Source of the DNA: Bradyrhizobium manausense
GTDB taxonomy: Bacteria; Pseudomonadota; Alphaproteobacteria; Rhizobiales; Xanthobacteraceae
Direction of reading: 5' to 3'
Assembly (NCBI RefSeq): GCF_018129685.1
Contig: NZ_JAFCLG010000002.1
Coordinates: forward strand, 62,001 to 126,000
DNA length: 64,000 nucleotides
The position numbers and the translations under genes were made by a program. The notes under the pieces are model-generated. The model did no database searches and had not been told where the DNA came from. It saw only the letters and a list, made by a program, of their open reading frames with translations. Of the stretch, positions 24,240 through 33,200 are shown piece by piece; position 1 is the stretch's first letter; the number at the start of each line of letters is the position of its first letter.

Positions 24240-27044
24240 ATGGATGACTCCAGCAAGAAGCCCTTTGATCCTTCGATCGACGTCTCCCCGAACAATCCCT
24301 GCCCGTTCCTGCGTGGTCTCGTCGGCGAAGGTTTCGTCGATGGCGGCACCGTGCCGCTGCGGTCGCTGTCGCAGACCATCGCAAATGCAAGCGGCGAGAC
24401 CGGGCTGAAGAAGATTTCGGCCCGCATCCAGGTCCGCGGCGTCGCGCTGATCGCCAACGGCGCCTGCCACATCCTGCAAAGCATCTTCTGGGGCGCGCAG
24501 CTTAATGGCTTGCGCGGCGGCCCGCTCGACAAGCTCGGTGCCGGCTCGCGCATCCTTGGCGTCGACGGCAAGGTCAACGAGGACGAGATCGCGCGGCTCG
24601 CCAGTTTCGGCAGCCTCTATGCCGATCCCGATGGCGGCACCGAGACCGGGCTCAACGCCGCGCAGATCCAGACCTTCATGGACGACAATCTCAAGCGCGC
24701 CGGCAATCAAGCGCGCTGGTATTACCCGCTCCTGATGAAGTTCGAATGGCCGATCCTGCTCAAGATCATGGGCAAGGGTCAGGGTGATGACCGCTATCTC
24801 AGCGTCGCCGAGGTGAGGACATTGTTCAACGAGCGCAAATTCCCGGAGAGGATCACCCAGCGGATGGTCAGCCAGCCGGTGACCCCGCCCTCGCTGATCT
24901 TGCGCGCGGCCGGGGGGCTCATCGCCGCGCTGCTCGTCTTCGGCATCGTGGCGCTGCGCTTTCCCGATCAATTCCAACCGATGCTGCCCAGAGTCATCGG
25001 CCAGCTCGTCGCCCCGCCATTGCCGAAACTGGTCGAAGCGCGGGCCGCGTACTGGCTCGAGCAGAACTGGGCGCTGGAAGACCGGCACTGGTTTCATCAC
25101 GCCAGCCAGGGCACCGCGACCTTTCCGGTGCCCTACAGCTGGTTCATGGCGCTGGAGCAGCCGCGGCTGCATTTCTTCGCCAAGCCCGGAATGCTGCACG
25201 ACAGCGACCATCTGCAGCGCTTCGGCTTCATCCCGAGCCCGCAGACGATCAACACAGACGAAGCGACGCTGCGCCGCTTCGGCTACGCCAATGTCTACGA
25301 CAAGACGAAGCCGGTGCCCGCTCGACTTTGGAATCCGCCGGTCGACTGGGGCGCGCAGGCCGAAAACGTCGACGGCCTGCCCGTCGGCTTTGCGCGCATG
25401 ACCGGCGTGCCTGATCCGGCGACCGGCAAGGTCGGCGAGGACCGGATCGGCCTGACTTGCGCCGCCTGCCACACCGGCCAGATCCACTACAAAGGCATCG
25501 ACGTCAGGTTCGACGGCGGCCCGGCGATGACCGACCTCCGGAAGCTCGAGATCACGACCGGCCTGTCGATCGCCTACACGGTCCTCGTGCCGGGTCGCTT
25601 CACGCGCTTCGCCGACCGCGTGCTCGGCCCCTCCGCCAGCGATGCGGATCGCGACGCGCTGAAGCAGAAGCTGAGTGCGATCGGCACGTTCCTGAAAGAC
25701 TGGGAAACGACCTACGACAAGACCATCGCGGGCAAGACAAGGCTCAACGAGAAGACGAAGCAGAACGAGCAGCAGCAGGACACCGAGGAAGGCTACGGCC
25801 GTCTCGACGCGCTCAACCGGATCGGCAATCAGGTCTTCGCCCAGGACATGACGCTCAGCGGCCTCAGCGGCTTCGAGAAGAATCTGCATGCCAAGGACGC
25901 GCCGGTCAGCTTCCCGCCGATCTGGACCGTGCCCTGGCTCAAATTCGCGCAATATGACGCGTCGATCGAACAGCCGCTGATCCGCAATGCCGGCGAAGCG
26001 CTCGGCGTGACCGCGCTGCTCAATCTGTCCGCCAATGCGCCGGAGGGCACGCTGTTCCGCTCGTCGATGGACATCAGGAATCTGAACTGGATCGAGGATC
26101 TGCTGAAGGGCTCGGCGCCCTATCCGAACAAGCAGCTGTCGGGACTGACGTCGCCGAAATGGCCGTCGGATATCTTCGGCGACGCGGCGTGGAAGATCGA
26201 TGAGGACCGCGTCAAGCGCGGCCGCAAGCTTTACGCGCAAATCTGCGTCGAATGCCATCTCGGTCCGGTCAACGATCCCGTGTTCGACGCCGAATTTCCC
26301 GAAAAGAGCATCTGGTCCTCGGACCGCTGGGAGACCATCGGCGACGACAAATTCCTGAACGAGGTGCAGAAAAGCGTCAGAGGCATGGGGACCGACCACG
26401 CTCAGGCCAGCGTGCTGGCGACGCGCACGGTTCAGGTGCCGGGCTTTCTCAAGCTCAATCCCTCGCAGAACCTCAACAAGTGGTGGGACTGCAAGCTGCC
26501 CGAGGTTTCTTCGACCGACATGCCGTATTCGCTCGGCCTGATGGCGATCGTCGACATCGTCAGCCGCAAGGCGATGAAGGACGCCGATATCAGCTCGGAA
26601 GAGCAGGACGACTGGTGGGGCAAGCGCAAGAATTGCCCCAATCCCGGTCCGCAGCCGCCCGACAAGCCGGAGCCGCCGCCATGGTACCGCGCGCGCCCGC
26701 TCAACGGCGTGTGGGCCACCGCGCCTTACCTGCACAACGGATCGGTGCCCTCGCTCTACTGGATGCTGAGCCCGGCGGCCGAGCGCCCCAAGTCCTTCTG
26801 CATGGGCGGTGGTCGCGACTACGATCCGAAGCAGGTCGGCTTCGCGGTCTCTGACGGCGAAAGCTGCAAGACCGGACAGTCGCGCTTCTCGACGCGCGCC
26901 TCTGACGGCACCGAGCAATACGGCAACAGCAATCTCGGCCACTCGTTCGAGGGCAAGGGGCCGCCACACGAGGACGGCGTCGTCGGCCGCCTGCTCGAGG
27001 ACGAGGAGCGCAAGGACCTGATCGAATATCTGAAGACGCTGTAG
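24240..27044 (+). CDS. Large membrane-anchored di-heme cytochrome c (RoxA/MauG-like) with extra N-terminal domain
   Basis: A 934-residue protein. Residues 1-215 form a soluble domain opening NNPCPFLRGLVGEGFVDGG and containing Asp/Gly-rich segments (GVDGKVNEDE, ADPDGGTETG). One transmembrane helix (about 219-243, LILRAAGGLIAALLVFGIVA) then places the rest in the periplasm. The periplasmic part has two c-type heme sites, CAACH (407-411) and CVECH (669-673), and the RoxA-like C-terminal signature RARPLNGVWATAPYLHNGS. RoxA-like enzymes cleave polyisoprene, but this branch is usually of unknown activity. Start ATG 24240 follows AGGA at 8 bases. The N-terminal part is not in secreted RoxA and makes this a fusion. 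Confidence 0.85.
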   Translation: MDDSSKKPFDPSIDVSPNNPCPFLRGLVGEGFVDGGTVPLRSLSQTIANASGETGLKKISARIQVRGVALIANGACHILQSIFWGAQLNGLRGGPLDKLGAGSRILGVDGKVNEDEIARLASFGSLYADPDGGTETGLNAAQIQTFMDDNLKRAGNQARWYYPLLMKFEWPILLKIMGKGQGDDRYLSVAEVRTLFNERKFPERITQRMVSQPVTPPSLILRAAGGLIAALLVFGIVALRFPDQFQPMLPRVIGQLVAPPLPKLVEARAAYWLEQNWALEDRHWFHHASQGTATFPVPYSWFMALEQPRLHFFAKPGMLHDSDHLQRFGFIPSPQTINTDEATLRRFGYANVYDKTKPVPARLWNPPVDWGAQAENVDGLPVGFARMTGVPDPATGKVGEDRIGLTCAACHTGQIHYKGIDVRFDGGPAMTDLRKLEITTGLSIAYTVLVPGRFTRFADRVLGPSASDADRDALKQKLSAIGTFLKDWETTYDKTIAGKTRLNEKTKQNEQQQDTEEGYGRLDALNRIGNQVFAQDMTLSGLSGFEKNLHAKDAPVSFPPIWTVPWLKFAQYDASIEQPLIRNAGEALGVTALLNLSANAPEGTLFRSSMDIRNLNWIEDLLKGSAPYPNKQLSGLTSPKWPSDIFGDAAWKIDEDRVKRGRKLYAQICVECHLGPVNDPVFDAEFPEKSIWSSDRWETIGDDKFLNEVQKSVRGMGTDHAQASVLATRTVQVPGFLKLNPSQNLNKWWDCKLPEVSSTDMPYSLGLMAIVDIVSRKAMKDADISSEEQDDWWGKRKNCPNPGPQPPDKPEPPPWYRARPLNGVWATAPYLHNGSVPSLYWMLSPAAERPKSFCMGGGRDYDPKQVGFAVSDGESCKTGQSRFSTRASDGTEQYGNSNLGHSFEGKGPPHEDGVVGRLLEDEERKDLIEYLKTL

Positions 27045-27051
27045 CTGCCTT

Positions 27052-27103
27052 ACCTCTCCCCGCAAGCGGGGCCAGGGAGCGTACCGCCTTCGCGGACCGC
27101 CTC
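27052..27103. repeat. Palindromic intergenic repeat (CTCTCCCC type)
   Basis: CCTCTCCCCGCAAGCGGGG is a short palindrome between two convergent genes; related CCTCTCCCC...GGGGAGAGG palindromes occur at 28897-28994, 59775-59955 and 62054-62147. It may act as a bidirectional terminator. Confidence 0.5.
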
Positions 27104-28051
27104 TTACCCGAACAGTGGCGTGCCCGGCACGAACGCGTCGAACGCGGCCCAGAACTGGGAGCGATAGCGGTCCTGCTCCTGGAGAATCTCGTGCTTGGAG
27201 CCGGCGATCACCAGATGCGAGCCGGCACGCAAATGGTAGGCGAACTCCTCGATCGCGGCCGTGGAAACGACCGTGTCGTTGGAGGCCGCCAGCATCAGGA
27301 TCGGCTGGCGGATCTGCGACGGGTAGTTCACGCCCTTGAAGGTATGCATCGCGCGGAAGGCGGTATCGGCCCAGGCCACCGTCGGCGACGCAAGGCCAAG
27401 TGTCGGGTCCTCCTCCAGGATCGCGACGTTGCGCGCATAGCGCACGGGATCGCTGGTCAGCGGATTGTTGATGAAGGGCGACAGCCCGGTCAGCTGGTCG
27501 CTGCCGCCGGGCACATAAGCGCCGCCCCGCCCCAGCAGTCGCATCGTCTTCAACAGCGCCCGGACAGGAAGCGAGGTGGCGCGGCCGGGTAGGTCGATCA
27601 TCGGGGCGGACAGCACCATGCGGTCGAACCAGCGCTTCTGCGCATGCGCCAGCCTCAGCAGGACCGCGCCGCCCATCGAATGGGCCAGCGCGAAGAACGG
27701 CGGCGGGCAATCCGGCAGCACCACCTGCTGCACGAATGCCTCGACGTCGATCTCGTAATCGGCGAAGTTGCGGACATAGCCCTTGCGCGGATCGCGCAGA
27801 CGCCGCGCCGAATGGCCCTGCCCGCGCCAGTCGACCATCGCCACCGCAAACCCGCGGTCGCGCAGATCGCGCACCGTCTCGAAATATTTCTCGATCTGCT
27901 CGCTGCGCCCGGTGAAGACGCAAACCGTGCCCTTGCGGTTCGCCGGCGGCGCCCAGCGCGCAAAGCGCAGCTCGACGCCATCAGGCGTCTTGATGGTGCC
28001 GCTGACGACATCTTCGGGAACGGGGTTGGACGGGATCGAAACCAGCGTCAT
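27104..28051 (-). CDS. Alpha/beta hydrolase, lysophospholipase/monoacylglycerol lipase type
   Basis: A 315-residue hydrolase of the PldB-like (serine aminopeptidase S33/Hydrolase_4) group. The triad is visible: nucleophile Ser in FALAHSMGGAVLL, Asp in AASNDTVVS and His in AGSKHEILQE. The typical MVDWRGQGHSARR motif is present. No signal peptide is seen, so it is probably cytoplasmic or membrane-associated and acts on lysophospholipids or acylglycerols. Three 15-bp direct repeats lie just upstream of the start codon. Confidence 0.9.
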   Translation of the reverse strand: MTLVSIPSNPVPEDVVSGTIKTPDGVELRFARWAPPANRKGTVCVFTGRSEQIEKYFETVRDLRDRGFAVAMVDWRGQGHSARRLRDPRKGYVRNFADYEIDVEAFVQQVVLPDCPPPFFALAHSMGGAVLLRLAHAQKRWFDRMVLSAPMIDLPGRATSLPVRALLKTMRLLGRGGAYVPGGSDQLTGLSPFINNPLTSDPVRYARNVAILEEDPTLGLASPTVAWADTAFRAMHTFKGVNYPSQIRQPILMLAASNDTVVSTAAIEEFAYHLRAGSHLVIAGSKHEILQEQDRYRSQFWAAFDAFVPGTPLFG

Positions 28052-28075
28052 GATCGGGAGTGCTTGGGCGCCAAG

Positions 28076-28120
28076 TTCTGTAAATCCAAGTGCGGTAAAT
28101 CCAAGAGCTGTAAATCAAGG
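28076..28120. repeat. Three tandem 15-bp repeats
   Basis: Units TTCTGTAAATCCAAG (28076-28090), TGCGGTAAATCCAAG (28091-28105) and AGCTGTAAATCAAGG (28106-28120) follow head to tail. They lie 25-70 bp upstream of the start codon of the minus-strand hydrolase, in its presumptive promoter or leader. They could be regulator sites or a slippage-prone microrepeat. Confidence 0.7.
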
Positions 28121-28154
28121 GGCAGGAGCGCCGAAAAGGCGCCAATGCCGCCCT

Positions 28155-28182
28155 CTTGAACGCCGTCTGGACTCACCCATAT
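28155..28182 (+). promoter_or_regulatory. RpoH (sigma-32)-type promoter for hsp20
   Basis: CTTGAA (28155-28160) and CCCATAT (28176-28182) with a 15-base spacer match the heat-shock sigma-factor consensus CTTGAAA-N11-16-CCCATNT. The predicted start near 28189 leaves a leader of about 110 nt, as expected for ROSE-controlled genes. Confidence 0.7.
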
Positions 28183-28189
28183 CACCATG

Positions 28190-28299
28190 GTGCAGGCCGC
28201 TACCAGTGTTTCGGAACCGGAACATCAGGCTGCACACAGACGAAAGCCCGGCCCGATCGGCGGGCGGGTTAAAGCAGTCGCTCAATGGAGGACTTGACC
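28190..28299 (+). promoter_or_regulatory. ROSE-like RNA thermometer in the hsp20 leader
   Basis: The leader ends in a hairpin that sequesters the ribosome site: GUCGCUC (28277-28283) pairs with GAGGAC (28288-28293) with one bulged G (28280), enclosing AAUG. The U-C-G-C-U opposite GGAGGA with a bulged or G-G paired guanine is the hallmark of ROSE elements described in Bradyrhizobium small heat shock genes. A GC-rich hairpin (GCCCG/CGGGC, 28246-28265) lies upstream. The pairing is read by eye; the melting behaviour is inferred from known ROSE elements. Confidence 0.65.
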
Positions 28300-28761
28300 A
28301 TGCGTACCTACGATCTCACCCCGTTCTATCGTTCCACCGTCGGCTTCGACCGCCTCTTCAACCTGCTCGACCAGGCAGGCTCTGACGGCAGCCCCGGTTA
28401 TCCCCCCTACAACATCGAGCGTACCGGCGAGAACGCCTACCGCATCACCGTTGCGGTCTCGGGCTTCTCCAAGGACGAGCTCTCCCTCGTCGCGAAGGAA
28501 AACACGCTGACGATCAAGGGCGAAAAAGTCGCCAACGAGAACTCGAAAGCCGAAGTGCTCTATCGCGGCATCGCCGCGCGTGCCTTCGAGCGCGCCTTCC
28601 AACTTGCCGATTTCGTGCAGGTGAAGGACGCCTCGCTCGAGAACGGCCTGCTCCATGTCGACCTCGTGCGCGAGATTCCCGAAGCCAAGAAGCCGCGCCA
28701 GATCGCGATCAACACCGGCGCTGCGAAGGCGCAGGTGATCGAGAACTCGGTCGCCGCCTAA
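28300..28761 (+). CDS. hsp20: Small heat shock protein, Hsp20/IbpA family
   Basis: A 153-residue alpha-crystallin-type chaperone. The N-terminal arm (MRTYDLTPFYRSTVGFDRLF) and the crystallin domain (about 35-130: NIERTGENAYRITVAVSGF, LTIKGEK, AFERAFQLADFVQVKDASLENGLLHV) fit class A rhizobial small heat shock proteins of the IbpA type. It holds denatured proteins in a refoldable state in the cytoplasm. Start ATG 28300 uses GGAGGA at 28287-28292. Expression appears doubly heat-controlled by an RpoH-like promoter and a ROSE-like thermometer, and it ends at a strong terminator. Confidence 0.93.
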   Translation: MRTYDLTPFYRSTVGFDRLFNLLDQAGSDGSPGYPPYNIERTGENAYRITVAVSGFSKDELSLVAKENTLTIKGEKVANENSKAEVLYRGIAARAFERAFQLADFVQVKDASLENGLLHVDLVREIPEAKKPRQIAINTGAAKAQVIENSVAA

Positions 28762-28790
28762 GCCGTTCGAGCGATTTCCAGGTTGCGAAG

Positions 28791-28817
28791 ACGCCCCGGT
28801 GCCCCCGGGGCGTTTTT
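28791..28817 (+). terminator. Rho-independent terminator of hsp20
   Basis: The stem ACGCCCCGG/CCGGGGCGT (28791-28799 and the arm ending at 28812) is followed by TTTTT. It lies 30 bp after the hsp20 stop. Confidence 0.88.
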
Positions 28818-28896
28818 CGCATTTTACGCTTCGCGAAACTGGGTCACCGCCGCTGTGACGCCGAGATCCTCGGGCGCTCCTTGTCTTGCTCTGGCC

Positions 28897-28994
28897 TAAA
28901 GCGCGATGGAGTCAGGTTCGATCGGCGTCCGGGATCACCTCTCCCCGACGGGGAGAGGTGATCTGAGCTCTCGGTTCGCATCGATTCAACCAAA
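28897..28994. repeat. Dispersed palindromic repeat, copy 1
   Basis: The segment from TAAAGCGCGATGGAGTC to CGATTCAACCAAA contains the palindrome CACCTCTCCCC-GACG-GGGAGAGGTG. It matches the element at 62054-62147 (TAAAGCGCGATGAAATC ... CGATTCAACCAA) over nearly its whole length with few differences. Both copies lie between convergent gene ends in the same orientation. Confidence 0.75.
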
Positions 28995-29006
28995 ACACAT
29001 CACGCT

Positions 29007-29738
29007 TTAATCCAGCCCCTGCGCAGCCGGCATCTCCTGCGTCGGCAGAATCGTCGGAGCCGGCTTGGCCTGAGCGACGGTTGACGCGGCTGCCTGTGGT
29101 GCGGCCTCTGCTGGCTTGGCCTGCACGGCCGCCTGCTGCGTCGTCGGCTCGGCAGGCTTCGCGGCCGGGACTGGTGTCTCGGCCCGCTGCGGCGACGCTT
29201 TCGGCACCGGAACGGTCCGGCTCGCGACATGCGGGATCGAGGCCGGCGGGCGCGGCGGGCCACCGCGGACCATGGTCGGCGGCGGCAGCGCGCTTTGCGG
29301 CCGGTAAGGCGCAGCCGACGGCTCCTCATAGGCGGGCGCCATGCCATAGGCGTCCGCGACCGGCATGAAGCGGATGATCCGGCCGTCGCGGGCGTCGATC
29401 ACGAGCCGGCCGTCATCGCCACGGCGGTCGATCACCGCGATGGAGTAGACGGCGCCGCGCAGGCGCGGGATGCCGAGCGGCGAGAAGCCGTTCTCGCGCA
29501 GCACCGCATAGACCTCGGTCGGCGGCAGCAGCGCCGGCGCCGGGCCGCGCTCCTCATAGCCGTAGCCGTATCCATAGCGCGGCGGGGGCGCCGCGACCGG
29601 CGGCGCGTAGGGCCCGTCGAAATCGGACACAGCGACAAAGGCCCCACCTGAAATGCCGCGCGCTGGTACCTGTGCCTGGGCAGCGGTTGCAGCCAGCACC
29701 AGCGTGGCAGCAGCCACACATCCTGTGAAAAACTTCAT
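29007..29738 (-). CDS. Exported Pro/Ala-rich protein with a PepSY-like segment
   Basis: A 243-residue protein with a signal peptide (MKFFTGCVAAATLVLAATAAQA). A Gly/Tyr/Pro-rich part (PRYGYGYGYEERGPAP) precedes a PepSY-like domain of about 60 residues (EVYAVLRENGFSPLG ... DGRLVIDARDGRIIRFMPV). The last 110 residues are Ala/Pro-rich and disordered. The start at 29738 is chosen for the signal peptide; the frame is open further upstream (see the 29739-30229 entry). Function unknown. Confidence 0.7.
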   Translation of the reverse strand: MKFFTGCVAAATLVLAATAAQAQVPARGISGGAFVAVSDFDGPYAPPVAAPPPRYGYGYGYEERGPAPALLPPTEVYAVLRENGFSPLGIPRLRGAVYSIAVIDRRGDDGRLVIDARDGRIIRFMPVADAYGMAPAYEEPSAAPYRPQSALPPPTMVRGGPPRPPASIPHVASRTVPVPKASPQRAETPVPAAKPAEPTTQQAAVQAKPAEAAPQAAASTVAQAKPAPTILPTQEMPAAQGLD

Positions 29739-30229
29739 GGTCGACACGCTCCTGTCAGGCCCCGAACGACCGGCGCTCTTTCGCTTCTTGTGGCGTGGCG
29801 CGCCTTTCGAAGGGCTGAGGTGAAGCTTCATCCGGGATTTCGGCGGCGCTTGGGCCGGATCGGGGCGCGTTTGCTTCAAAACCGGGGCCGCGCAACTTTC
29901 GGAAAGCGATTGATTGACATATCGGCAATCGGGACTTCCGCACGCTTGTGTGGTAGACAAAAATTTGGCAAGGTGGCAGTTAGGACAGGAAGACTGTCTC
30001 AATTTTGCTTGCGGTTCCGGCATAGGGATTGCAACGAAAGTCGGTGCTTTCGAGCGCCATAAGGCAAGCAGGAAAAGCCGTTCTCGGGGACGAAGAACGC
30101 CTTGGCCTGAATTTAAGAAAATGCGGCTCGCAGCGGACGAGCGGTGACCCAGAGGCGGGTGCCGCGGAACGCCCAAGGTGCGCCGAAGATGGCGGTGAGG
30201 CGGCTTGCCGCATGGAGAGGATTGGAACA
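29739..30229. other. Region upstream of gltB; contains a possible Cys-rich minus-strand frame
   Basis: It probably holds the gltB promoter, which I cannot place with confidence. On the minus strand an open frame from ATG 30023 reads MPEPQAKLRQ, then SCPNCHLAKF, ACGSPDC and SESC, a zinc-ribbon-like CxxC/CxxxxC pattern, and continues without stop into the exported-protein gene. Its codons are less GC-biased than those of real genes here, so I do not call it a gene. Confidence 0.35.
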
Positions 30230-33200
30230 ATGAACGGGTCGCAATTCGAGCGCGCAAACATCGTGGCAGAACAGCTGTCGGCGACGGTCGCCTCGAAAAC
30301 GGCCGATCCGATTCAGGAACACAATTCACGCCCGCCGGCCGAGGGCCTGTACGATCCGAGCCTGGAGAAAGACTCCTGCGGCGTCGGCTTCATCGCCAAC
30401 ATCAAGGGCAAGAAGTCGCACGAGATCGTCTCGGACGCGCTGAGCATCCTCTGCAACCTCGAGCATCGCGGCGCCGTCGGCGCCGACCCGCGCGCCGGTG
30501 ACGGTGCCGGCATCCTGGTGCAGATCCCGCACGCCTTCTTCAGCCGCAAGGCCAAGGAGAACAAGTTCGAGCTGCCGGCGCCCGGCGAATACGCCATTGG
30601 TGCGCTGTTCATGCCGCGTGACACCGCCTGGCGCAACGTCATCAAGAGCATCATCGCCGACCAGATCAAGGCGGAAGGCCTGACGCTGCTCGGCTGGCGC
30701 GACGTGCCAACCGACAATTCCTCGCTCGGCGTCACCGTGAAGCCGACCGAGCCCGCCTGCATGCAGGTGTTCATCGGCCGCAACGGCACCGCGAAGACCG
30801 AGGACGAGTTCGAGCGCAGGCTCTACATCCTGCGCAAGTCGATCTCGCAGGCGATCTACCAGCGCCGCGACCGCGGGCTTGCGGGCTATTACCCCTGCTC
30901 GATGTCCTGCCGCACGGTGATCTACAAGGGTATGTTCCTCGCCGACCAGCTCGGCAAGTACTATCGCGACCTGCACGAGAAGGATTTTGAGAGCGCGCTC
31001 GCGCTCGTTCACCAGCGCTTCTCGACCAACACCTTCCCGGCCTGGTCGCTGGCGCATCCCTATCGCATGATCGCGCATAACGGCGAGATCAACACGCTGC
31101 GCGGCAACACCAACTGGATGGCGGCGCGCCAGGCTTCGGTGAGCTCCGAGCTCTATGGCAAGGACATCAACCGGCTCTGGCCGATCTCCTACGAAGGCCA
31201 GTCGGACACCGCCTGCTTCGACAACGCGCTCGAATTCCTGGTGCAGGGCGGCTATTCGCTGCCGCACGCCGTCATGATGATGATTCCGGAGGCATGGGCC
31301 GGCAATCCCTTGATGGATGAGAAGCGCCGCGCATTCTACGAGTATCACGCCGCGCTGATGGAGCCGTGGGACGGCCCCGCCGCGATCGCCTTCACCGACG
31401 GCCGTCAGATCGGCGCCACGCTCGACCGCAACGGTTTGCGGCCGGCGCGCTATCTCGTGACCAAGGACGACCGCATCGTGATGGCGTCCGAGATGGGCGT
31501 GCTGACGATTCCCGAGGACCAGATCATCACCAAGTGGCGCCTGCAGCCCGGCAAGATGCTGCTGGTCGACCTCGAGCAGGGTCGCCTGATCCCTGACGAC
31601 GAGATCAAGGCCGAGCTGGCGCGCAGCCATCCCTACAAGGAGTGGCTGGAGCGGACCCAGATCGTGCTGGAAGAGCTGCCGAAGGTGGCGACAACGGGCG
31701 TGCGCTCCAACTTGTCGCTTTTGGATCGCCAGCAGGCGTTCGGCTACAGCCAGGAAGACATCACCATCCTGATGACTCCGATGGCGGCGACGGGTGAGGA
31801 AGCCGCGGGCTCGATGGGCAACGACACGCCGATCTCGGCGCTGTCGGACAAGGCCAAGCCGCTGTTCACCTACTTCAAGCAGAACTTCGCGCAGGTCACC
31901 AACCCGCCGATCGACCCGATCCGCGAGGAGCTGGTGATGAGCCTCGTCTCCATCATCGGCCCCCGGCCGAACCTGTTCGACCTGCAGGGCCTTGCCACCA
32001 CCAAGCGCCTGGAAGCGCGCCAGCCGATCCTCACCGACGCGGATCTGGAGAAGATCCGCTCGATCTCGGACGTTGCAGACACCCACTTCAAGTCGCGCAC
32101 GCTGGACACCACCTTCCACGCCGGCCTCGGTGCGGCCGGCATGGACCAGGTGCTCGATGAGCTCTGCGCGCGCGCCGAGGCCGCCGTGCGCGAGGGCGTC
32201 AACATCATCATCCTGTCCGACCGCATGGTCGGCACCGATCGGGTTCCGATCCCGTCGCTGCTGGCCTGCGCCTCCGTGCATCATCATTTGATCCGCACCG
32301 GCCTGCGCACCTCGGTCGGCCTCGTCGTCGAATCCGGTGAGCCGCGCGAAGTGCATCACTTCGCCTGCCTGGCCGGCTACGGCGCCGAAGCGATCAACCC
32401 CTATCTCGCGTTCGAGACCATCATCGCGATGAAGGACCGCCTGCCCGGCTCGCTCGACGATTACGAGATCGTCAAGCGCTACATCAAGTCGATCGGCAAG
32501 GGCCTGCTCAAGGTGATGTCCAAGATGGGCATCTCGACCTACCAGTCCTATTGCGGCGCGCAGATCTTCGACGCAGTCGGCCTCAAGGCTGATTTCGTCG
32601 CCAAGTTCTTTGCCGGCACGCACACCCGTGTCGAGGGTGTCGGTCTTGCCGAGATCGCTGAAGAAGCCGTGCGCCGCCACGCCGACGCATTCGGCGATGC
32701 GCTGGTCTACAAGACCGCGCTCGATGTCGGCGGCGAATACGCCTATCGCAGCCGCGGCGAGGACCATGCCTGGACCGCGGAGTCGGTGTCGCTGCTGCAG
32801 CATGCCGCCCGCGGCAATTCGCTGGAGCGCTATCGCGCCTTCGCAAAAATCCTCAACGAGCAGTCGGAGCGTCTCTTGACGCTGCGCGGCCTGTTCCGGA
32901 TCAAGAGCGCCGAGGAAGAGAAGCGCAAGCCGGTGCCGCTCGACCAGGTCGAGCCGGCCAAGGACATCGTCAGGCGTTTCGCCACCGGTGCGATGAGCTT
33001 CGGCTCGATCTCGCGCGAGGCGCATACGACCTTGGCGATCGCCATGAACCGGATCGGCGGCAAGTCGAACACCGGCGAAGGCGGCGAGGAAGCCGACCGC
33101 TTCAAGCCGATGCCGAACGGCGATTCCATGCGCTCGGCGATCAAGCAGGTCGCCTCCGGCCGCTTCGGCGTCACCACGGAGTATCTCGTCAACTCCGACA

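Noticed and set aside
24033..27923. A minus-strand open frame of 1296 codons opposite the cytochrome gene
   Set aside because: It is the mirror of a GC-rich real gene; its composition (Arg, Ala, Gly, His) is that of a shadow frame, and the plus strand holds clear CxxCH and RoxA motifs.
28076..28120. CRISPR array
   Set aside because: Units are only 15 bp, adjoining without spacers, and no cas genes are present.
29960..30010. Sigma-54 promoter before gltB (TTGGCAAGGTGGCAG)
   Set aside because: The GG/GC elements and spacing do not fit TGGCAC-N5-TTGCA well enough.
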